Assembly: GCA_021788675.1 (NCBI GenBank)
Contig: JAJYKI010000003.1
Span: 1-20,632, forward strand
Direction: 5' to 3'
DNA: 20,632 nt
DNA from: a bacterium
Lineage (GTDB): Bacteria > Patescibacteriota > Saccharimonadia > Saccharimonadales > UBA4665
The notes under the pieces were generated by a model. The model saw only the letters and a list, made by a program, of their open reading frames with translations, had not been told where the DNA came from and did not search any database. A program made the position numbers and the translations under genes. Shown piece by piece: positions 15,760 to 20,632 of this stretch. Every line of letters starts with the position of its first letter. Position 1 is the stretch's first letter.

Positions 15760-18232
15760 AAGCTAATTCGCCGTTTTTGGTTGCCACTTGAATAACATCG
15801 CCTTTTGAGTAGTGCTCGTCTAAAACTTCCATCGCCATACGGTCTTCGATCGTATCCTGAATCAGTCGTCGGAGCGGTCTGACACCGTTCAATGCGTCAT
15901 AGCCATGATCGAGTAGGTACTGTTTGGCTTTCGGGGTCAATACCAAACCGATACCCTTCTTTTGTAAACGACGCCTAAGCTCATCGATTTGCAGATCGAC
16001 GATCTTCAGAATATCTTTCTTGGTAAGAGCGTTAAAGACAATTATTTTATCTATCCGGTTAAGCAGTTCCGGGCGAAGCATTTTTTTAAGTTCGTCTCTA
16101 ACCTTAGACTCGTTTTCGTTATGCATGTCATCTAGCCGCTTTTGCGTACTTTGATTAGATACCCGGAAACCGAGCGATGCTTCTTTTTGTAACTTTTCCG
16201 CCCCTATATTACTGGTCATGATAACCACCGTGTTAGTAAAATCTATTTTCCGGCCTTTGGCATCAGTCAGCACCCCGTCCTCAAGTATTTGCAGTAACAT
16301 ATGAAAAACGTCCGGATGAGCTTTTTCGATTTCATCAAACAACACCACACTATACGGTTGACGCCGGATCTTGTCAGTCAATTGTCCACCGTCATCGTAG
16401 CCGACATAACCGGCTGGTGCGCCCACCAGACGCGATACGTTATGATGTTCGCCGAATTCACTCATGTCGATTTTAATTAAACTGTTCTCGCTGCCGAAAA
16501 ACTCACGTGCCAATACTCTGGCCAGTTCGGTCTTACCTACTCCGGTCGGGCCTAAAAAGATAAATGAACCAATCGGTCGTTTCTCGCTGCCGATACCGCT
16601 ACGATTACGACGAATAGCCTTAGCAACGGCGGTAACGGCATCATCCTGCCCGATAATATACTTGCCAAGCGTTTTCTCAAGATGCAACAGGTATTTGGCT
16701 TCCGAGCGGATTACCTTTTTGACCGGCACGCCGGTAATGCGCGACACGACATCAGCCAAGTCGTCACTACTAAGTGCCATTGCCTTGTCTTTCTTAATTG
16801 ATGCCTCAAGTTTATTGAGCTCGTCGCTTATCTGGCTGGCACGCGTCTTATAATGGGCTGCCAATTGGTAGTCTTCGTTATCGCTAGCCTCGTCTTTACG
16901 GATATTGACCAGTTTTAACTCCTTATGCAGCTTGCGTACTTCGGGGCTGGTTTTAATCTTTTCCACCCTGATATGGGCTGATGCCTCGTCCAATAGATCA
17001 AGTGCTTTGTCCGGCAGAAAACGATCCTGGATATAGCGCTTAGATAACATGACGGCGTCTTCCAGTACTTCGTCGGAAATCTTAACACCATGAAACTCTT
17101 CGTAATGCTTTCTTAGTCCTTTTAGGATTGCTAGGGTCTGCGCAGGGGTAGTTTCCGGAACCTGCACCGGCTGGAAACGACGTTCAAGTGCGGCATCCTT
17201 TTCGATGTGCTTGGAGTATTCGGCCGTCGTGGTTGCGCCGATGAAGCGGATTTTGCCTCTGGCTAGAGCCGGCTTTAAGATATTGCCGGCGTCCATGGCG
17301 CCTTCGGCTGCACCGGCTCCGACAATCAGATGCATTTCATCAACGAAGGCTATGACCTTATTGTCATGCTCTAATTCACTCATGACTTTCTTAAGCCGAT
17401 CCTCAAATTCGCCGCGATATTTAGTACCGGCAATCATGCCGGCCAGGTCTATCATGACAATCCGTTTATCCAATAAACTGTCCGGTACATCTTCGCTAAC
17501 GATACGTTGAGCCAGCCCTTCGACGATGGCGGTTTTGCCGACTCCCGGTTCACCGATTAAAACTGGATTGTTTTTCATTCTACGATTAAGGATTGTAATC
17601 ACCCGACCAATTTCATTCTCTCGGCCGACGACCGGATCTAATTTACCTTTTTTAGCCATATCGGTCAGATCGGTTCCGAAAAAGTCCAGCGCTGTCTTAC
17701 GGCTATGCTTAGAACGTTGTCCGGGCATAGCGTTCATAACCGGACCCTCATATTGCTGGCGGTTTAAGAATTGCTCGATTTCTCTACCGAGTCCGTCTAT
17801 ATCTACATTCATATCCTTAAGCAATTTGGTAGCCCGGGAGTTCTTTTGATTTAGGATGCTATAAAGGATATGCTCGGTGCCGCAAAAATCCTGAGAGTAA
17901 TCTTGCGCAATGTCATAAGCGGTCCTAAGGGTCAGTTTAGCGGTCTCGCTAAGCCCCTTGGCGCCCATGTTTATGACAATGGTTTTAGGAGTTAAATTAA
18001 GCACCAGTCGAGCCCGATCGAGCGTTACGCCGACGTTTTCGAGCAGCTTGGCCCCCATACTGCTATCTTGCGCCAATAAGCCGAGCAGCAGGTGTTCGGT
18101 GCCCACGTAAGCGCTACCGAAACTACGTGCGATCGCATCGGCATGACGCAGGCTTTGCAATGCGTTATTAGTTAAATGTTTTCTAAATTCCTGAAAGTCA
18201 GGTGACTCTGGCATCATATTATTTTTTAGCAC
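15740..18232 (-). CDS. clpC: ATP-dependent Clp protease ATPase subunit ClpC
   Basis: Hsp100 unfoldase that feeds proteins to ClpP. The 830 residues hold two Clp-N repeats (about 12-160, TEHLLLGLL and TEHILYSIL), and AAA1 with Walker A GEPGVGKT (227-234) and Walker B FVDEMH (296-301). A UVR-type middle domain covers about 430-470. AAA2 has Walker A GPTGVGKT (561-568) and Walker B VVLFDEIEKAH (629-639), with a ClpP-docking LGF loop at 687-689. The short M domain marks ClpC rather than ClpB. The listed start is GTG 18232; two adjacent ATGs at 18217 and 18214 are alternatives, since AAAGGTG (18230-18236) lies 12 nt before the first ATG. It follows nusA but has its own CIRCE-controlled promoter, and overlaps the next gene by 20 nt. 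Confidence 0.97.
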   Translation of the reverse strand: MLKNNMMPESPDFQEFRKHLTNNALQSLRHADAIARSFGSAYVGTEHLLLGLLAQDSSMGAKLLENVGVTLDRARLVLNLTPKTIVINMGAKGLSETAKLTLRTAYDIAQDYSQDFCGTEHILYSILNQKNSRATKLLKDMNVDIDGLGREIEQFLNRQQYEGPVMNAMPGQRSKHSRKTALDFFGTDLTDMAKKGKLDPVVGRENEIGRVITILNRRMKNNPVLIGEPGVGKTAIVEGLAQRIVSEDVPDSLLDKRIVMIDLAGMIAGTKYRGEFEDRLKKVMSELEHDNKVIAFVDEMHLIVGAGAAEGAMDAGNILKPALARGKIRFIGATTTAEYSKHIEKDAALERRFQPVQVPETTPAQTLAILKGLRKHYEEFHGVKISDEVLEDAVMLSKRYIQDRFLPDKALDLLDEASAHIRVEKIKTSPEVRKLHKELKLVNIRKDEASDNEDYQLAAHYKTRASQISDELNKLEASIKKDKAMALSSDDLADVVSRITGVPVKKVIRSEAKYLLHLEKTLGKYIIGQDDAVTAVAKAIRRNRSGIGSEKRPIGSFIFLGPTGVGKTELARVLAREFFGSENSLIKIDMSEFGEHHNVSRLVGAPAGYVGYDDGGQLTDKIRRQPYSVVLFDEIEKAHPDVFHMLLQILEDGVLTDAKGRKIDFTNTVVIMTSNIGAEKLQKEASLGFRVSNQSTQKRLDDMHNENESKVRDELKKMLRPELLNRIDKIIVFNALTKKDILKIVDLQIDELRRRLQKKGIGLVLTPKAKQYLLDHGYDALNGVRPLRRLIQDTIEDRMAMEVLDEHYSKGDVIQVATKNGELAYATQSE

Positions 18233-18241
18233 CTTTCTTTG

Positions 18242-18307
18242 CTACGTTGCGTCTAATAAACTGGCTAGAAATGACGGTTAGATAGCTTCTATTTTAGCGT
18301 AACGTAG
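18242..18307 (-). promoter_or_regulatory. Long-range stem in the clpC leader
   Basis: CTACGTTGCG (18242-18251) and CGTAACGTAG (18298-18307) are complementary at 9 of 10 positions. In the clpC transcript they would close a loop of 46 nt, with the 3' arm ending about 9 nt before the GTG, next to the AAAGG ribosome site. It could modulate translation. Confidence 0.35.
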
Positions 18308-18339
18308 TCGAAGTTAATGTTCAAAATTCTTAAACGTTA

Positions 18340-18358
18340 TTTAAACTCAGCGTTTAAA
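18340..18358. promoter_or_regulatory. Inverted repeat just downstream of the clpC promoter
   Basis: TTTAAAC-TCAGC-GTTTAAA is a perfect 7-bp inverted repeat at the start of the predicted clpC transcript. It has no T-tract on the minus strand. It may be a 5' hairpin or a second operator. Confidence 0.35.
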
Positions 18359-18365
18359 CAATAAT

Positions 18366-18395
18366 ATGATAACGCGATTGGCACTCGTACGTCAA
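18366..18395 (-). promoter_or_regulatory. clpC promoter within the CIRCE region
   Basis: On the minus strand TTGACG (18390-18395) and TATCAT (18366-18371) are 18 nt apart, each one mismatch from consensus. The -35 lies in the spacer of the CIRCE element, so a bound HrcA dimer would block it. The predicted start near 18359 leaves a long leader of about 125 nt before clpC. Confidence 0.6.
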
Positions 18396-18404
18396 GAGTG
18401 CTAA
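18378..18404. promoter_or_regulatory. CIRCE operator (HrcA binding site)
   Basis: TTGGCACTC-N9-GAGTGCTAA matches the CIRCE consensus TTAGCACTC-N9-GAGTGCTAA with one mismatch and the exact 9-nt spacer. It begins 3 nt after the nusA stop codon and overlaps the clpC -35. CIRCE is bound by HrcA, the repressor of groE and dnaK operons; here it should give heat-shock control of clpC. Confidence 0.93.
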
Positions 18405-18407
18405 ATG

Positions 18408-19598
18408 CTATTCACCGTGCTCTTCAATGGCTTCGATCAAGCTGGATTCAAGTTCGGTTTTGCGTTTGATTCTACCGGGAGCAGGCTTATTAGCCGGGGC
18501 TGGTTTTTCGGTATCGACCGCTTCGGTTTGCGTCTCTTCCGGTTTTGGACTACTGGCGGCAGCTTCAGCCGCTATATCCAGTTCGTAACCGGTAAGCTTG
18601 CTGGCCAGACGGACATTTTGGCCGCCTTTACCGATAGCGATACTGAGCTGATCTTCGGGCACTCTGACTTGTGCCTTATTGGCCGCCTGATCGATGGTAA
18701 CGCTGGCTACTTTAGTCGGGCTGAGTGCGTTGGTTATGAATTCTATCGGGTTGTCGCTAAAGACGATGATGTCGATCTTTTCCTGTTCGCCGATTTCGCT
18801 CATAACGGCATTAACGCGGGTACCGTGACCACCGACAAAGGTACCGACCGGGTCTACTCCGGGCACGTTACTCCAAACGGCGATTTTGGAACGGATACCG
18901 GCTTCTCTGGCCATGGCTTTTATTTCCACCGCACCGCTTTCCATTTCCGGAACTTCGCCTCTAAACAGCCACTCGACAAATTCACGGTTTCCCCGGCTGA
19001 CTATAAGCTGCGGACCACGGAATCCTCTTTCGACGTCTTTAAGATACACCTTCAGGCGTTGGCCGGGATAATATCTTTCACCCTGAATCTGTTCGCTGCG
19101 CGGCATAATGCCTTGCGCCTTGCCTAAGTCTACACGCACTACATTGCCTTCAACCCGGGCCACACTGGCATTAATGACCGTACCGATCTTATCTTCATAT
19201 TCATTCATGACGATTTCGCGTTCGGCTTCTCTTAGTCGCTGTAATATGACCTGTTTGGCCGTCTGAGCCGCTACCCGGCCAAAACTTTCGACCTTTTCAT
19301 GCACCTCGATAGTTTCGCCCAGCTTAGCATTCTTTTGGCGGGTACTAGCCTCGCTTAGGGATATTTCATAGGCGGGATTGGTGACGGTTTCGACGATTTC
19401 TTTAGACACGTACGCGTCAACCTCACCGGTATTAAGATTCATCTTGACGCGAACTTCCTGCTCGCGTTCACCATAGTCCCGACGGTAGGCGGCTGCCAGA
19501 GCCTGCTCAACTACCTCTTGGACACTATCTTCCGGTAAGTTCTTTTCCTCGGCTATCGCTCTTATGGCCACGCCTAGTTGTTTAAAATCTAAGTCCAT
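18408..19598 (-). CDS. nusA: Transcription termination/antitermination factor NusA
   Basis: RNA-polymerase-associated factor that promotes pausing, termination and antitermination. The 396-residue protein has the polymerase-binding N-domain (1-125, LPEDSVQEVVEQALAAAYRR), an S1 domain (about 133-200, IGTVINASVARVEGNVVRVD), and two KH domains to about 345 (VGTFVGGHGTRVNAVMSEIG; IAIGKGGQNVRLASKLTGYEL). A low-complexity Ala/Pro/Glu tail replaces the extra acidic repeats of proteobacterial NusA, as is usual in Gram-positive-like NusA. The ATG at 19598 has an AAAAGG site about 7 nt upstream. The usual rimP, infB and rbfA neighbours are not next to it: the clpC promoter follows directly and a divergent peptidase gene precedes it. 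Confidence 0.97.
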   Translation of the reverse strand: MDLDFKQLGVAIRAIAEEKNLPEDSVQEVVEQALAAAYRRDYGEREQEVRVKMNLNTGEVDAYVSKEIVETVTNPAYEISLSEASTRQKNAKLGETIEVHEKVESFGRVAAQTAKQVILQRLREAEREIVMNEYEDKIGTVINASVARVEGNVVRVDLGKAQGIMPRSEQIQGERYYPGQRLKVYLKDVERGFRGPQLIVSRGNREFVEWLFRGEVPEMESGAVEIKAMAREAGIRSKIAVWSNVPGVDPVGTFVGGHGTRVNAVMSEIGEQEKIDIIVFSDNPIEFITNALSPTKVASVTIDQAANKAQVRVPEDQLSIAIGKGGQNVRLASKLTGYELDIAAEAAASSPKPEETQTEAVDTEKPAPANKPAPGRIKRKTELESSLIEAIEEHGE

Positions 19599-19629
19599 AT
19601 TTTTTCCTTTTCTTTAAGCTATCTTCATT

Positions 19630-19661
19630 AAAAAATCCGACCTACGCGTTTTCGGTCGGAT
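19630..19661 (-). terminator. Hairpin plus U-tract in the nusA leader (terminator or attenuator)
   Basis: ATCCGACC (19635-19642) pairs perfectly with GGTCGGAT (19654-19661) around an 11-nt loop. On the minus strand it is followed by six T (19630-19635), the layout of an intrinsic terminator pointing toward nusA. Its U-tract ends 31 nt before the nusA ATG. On the plus strand no T-tract follows. Confidence 0.7.
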
Positions 19662-19672
19662 CAACTAATCAT

Positions 19673-19702
19673 AATTTAGCAGATGATCATGGTCCGTGTC
19701 AA
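19673..19702 (-). promoter_or_regulatory. Candidate nusA promoter
   Basis: On the minus strand a perfect TTGACA (19697-19702) is followed after 18 nt by TAAATT (19673-19678), a fair -10. Transcription would start near 19666, about 5 nt before the hairpin at 19635-19661. Confidence 0.5.
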
Positions 19703-19708
19703 TCTGTG

Positions 19709-19769
19709 TAAGAATTAGTACTACCGTGCGTAAGCTCATACGTTAAATTAGTATGGTTATTAATTCTTA
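19709..19769 (+). promoter_or_regulatory. Inverted repeat flanking the leader of the small plus-strand gene
   Basis: TAAGAATTA (19709-19717) and TAATTCTTA (19761-19769) are perfect complements; pairing extends by three bases if a G-U pair is allowed. The right arm runs into the AGGAG Shine-Dalgarno (19769-19773) of the gene at 19784. The stem could mask the ribosome site. Confidence 0.4.
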
Positions 19770-19783
19770 GGAGAAGCTAAAAT

Positions 19784-19949
19784 ATGCCCGAAAAAAAACC
19801 GCTCAGCGAAATAGAAATTAAAAAAATCAAAAGAGAACTTGCTAAACGGTTGAACCGGGCACGCGCTTAGTCAGGATAAGATTGAACTAGCCGGTTATCT
19901 AGACATAGAACTAGAACCGGCCGTGTTAAACTTGTTAGAAGAAAACTAA
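19784..19949 (+). pseudogene. Small gene split by an apparent +1 frameshift
   Basis: From the ATG at 19784 (AGGAG 10 nt upstream) a frame of 28 codons, MPEKKPLSEIEIKKIKRELA then KRLNRARA, ends at TAG (19868-19870). The next frame continues without a start codon as SQDKIELAGYLDIELEPAVL then NLLEEN, ending with TAA at 19947-19949. The halves look like one charged helical protein of about 54 residues. The join RLNRARA-(L)SQDKIELAGYL weakly recalls a helix-turn-helix start (LSQ). Three readings are possible: a one-base deletion (pseudogene), a sequence error, or a programmed +1 shift at GCT-TAG-T, where skipping one T gives AGT. It lies 16 nt upstream of the M1 aminopeptidase and is probably co-transcribed. 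Function unknown. Confidence 0.5.
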
Positions 19950-19965
19950 ACTAACAGGGGTATTG

Positions 19966-20632
19966 ATGAAATCAGTCCGCCGTTTATATACTCAGTTCAA
20001 GCCAAACAGTTATGATCTGTTGATTGATCCCGACAAAGCTAATATGACTTTTAAGGGTCAAGTTACTATCCGCGGCACGAAAACCGGGCGACCGTCTAAA
20101 CGACTGGTGTTGCACGCTAAAGATCTTAAAATCGGCCGCGTTAGTATAACGGCACACACTAAGAACGGCGACCATGCGATCCAACCACAGCGCGTAGCAA
20201 TCCATAAACGCTATGACGAGCTCAGACTGCACGCTCAGGATATGATCTATCCGGGCGAATACACGATTGCAATCGAGTTTAGTGGACGAATCACCCGTCC
20301 GATGGACGGATTGTATCCATGTTTTTACGATAATAACGGCCATGAGGAGATTATCTTGGCAACGCAGTTCGAAAGCCATTATGCCAGACAAGTCTTCACT
20401 TGCATTGACGAGCCGGAAGCCAAAGCAGTATTTAACCTTAGTCTGATGTCAAGCCAAGACGAAACCGTCATGGCCAACACTGCCGTATCTAAGCAATCCA
20501 GTATCGGCGGCCGGCTAAAGACCGTGTTTGAGCCGACCCCTAAAATGAGCACTTATCTGCTGGCATTCGTAATCGGCAAATTAGACTATCTGGAAGGCAA
20601 AACCAAACACGGCGTTAGCGTTAGGACCTACG
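19966..20632 (+). CDS. M1-family zinc aminopeptidase, N-terminal part
   Basis: The first 222 codons of a large metallo-aminopeptidase are present; the gene runs off the right edge. The visible part is the N-terminal beta domain of the M1 family. Landmarks are LYTQFKPNSYDLLIDPD (7-23), the block TQFESHYARQVFTCIDEPEA (133-152), a variant of the common ARxxFPCxDEP, and PTPKMSTYLLAFVIGKLDYL (190-209). The GAMEN substrate loop and HExxH zinc site should lie just beyond the window. No signal peptide is seen, so it is likely a cytoplasmic enzyme that trims peptides, which fits an organism living on scavenged amino acids. The ATG at 19966 has an AGGGG site 5 nt upstream. Confidence 0.93.
   Translation, partial: MKSVRRLYTQFKPNSYDLLIDPDKANMTFKGQVTIRGTKTGRPSKRLVLHAKDLKIGRVSITAHTKNGDHAIQPQRVAIHKRYDELRLHAQDMIYPGEYTIAIEFSGRITRPMDGLYPCFYDNNGHEEIILATQFESHYARQVFTCIDEPEAKAVFNLSLMSSQDETVMANTAVSKQSSIGGRLKTVFEPTPKMSTYLLAFVIGKLDYLEGKTKHGVSVRTY

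Noticed and set aside
18405..19127. A 240-codon frame on the plus strand opposite nusA
   Set aside because: It is antisense to clearly conserved nusA and is open because of nusA codon bias; it has no Shine-Dalgarno and its product resembles no family.
1..20632. CRISPR array, insertion sequence, prophage or integron
   Set aside because: No regularly spaced direct repeats, transposase, integrase or terminal repeats were seen; the only protein-level repeats are the kelch-like blades.

Overview
The window looks like chromosomal DNA from a small-genome bacterium of the Patescibacteria/CPR type, most likely Candidatus Saccharibacteria. This is inferred from gene content and protein style: a Gram-positive-like set (class A penicillin-binding protein, ClpC under a CIRCE operator, RadA next to clpC), compact operons, large anchored beta-propeller surface proteins and several conserved proteins without assigned function. 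TGA is used as a normal stop (rsmD, recG), so the genetic code looks standard. No database search was possible, so the lineage call is an inference.

Left part (1-4560, all minus strand). A large membrane-anchored kelch-like surface protein runs off the left edge. It is too long to close inside the window and is read from a GTG start at 1994. Behind it lie hisS (histidyl-tRNA synthetase) and a Thr/Ser-rich lipoprotein. This stretch is AT-rich and has long spacers with inverted repeats and candidate promoters. A tRNA-Leu(UAG) with encoded CCA follows at 4561-4644.

Middle part (4700-13375). A polytopic membrane protein on the plus strand meets, tail to tail, a compact minus-strand operon: tyrS, recG, a zinc-phospholipase-C-like protein and rsmD, with gaps of 25, 12 and 7 nt. 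tyrS diverges from a 1008-residue class A penicillin-binding protein whose promoter (TTGCCA-N17-TATACT) is the clearest sigma-70-type promoter in the window.

Right part (13379-20632). nusA, clpC, a membrane-anchored protein with a degenerate HExxH motif, and radA lie head to tail on the minus strand. clpC has its own promoter overlapped by a CIRCE operator directly after the nusA stop codon, so HrcA-type heat-shock control is expected for clpC and probably for the two genes behind it. nusA has a near-consensus -35 element and a hairpin with a U-tract in its leader. Divergently, on the plus strand, a very short gene interrupted by a TAG at a +1 shift point precedes the start of an M1-family aminopeptidase that runs off the right edge.

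Most genes are housekeeping: translation (hisS, tyrS, tRNA-Leu, rsmD), recombination and repair (recG, radA), transcription (nusA), proteostasis (clpC, M1 peptidase) and cell wall (PBP). The parts that deserve a second look are the truncated surface protein, the frameshifted small gene, the YEMLH pseudo-metalloprotease overlapping clpC, the structured leaders of clpC and nusA, and the cysteine-paired PBP tail.
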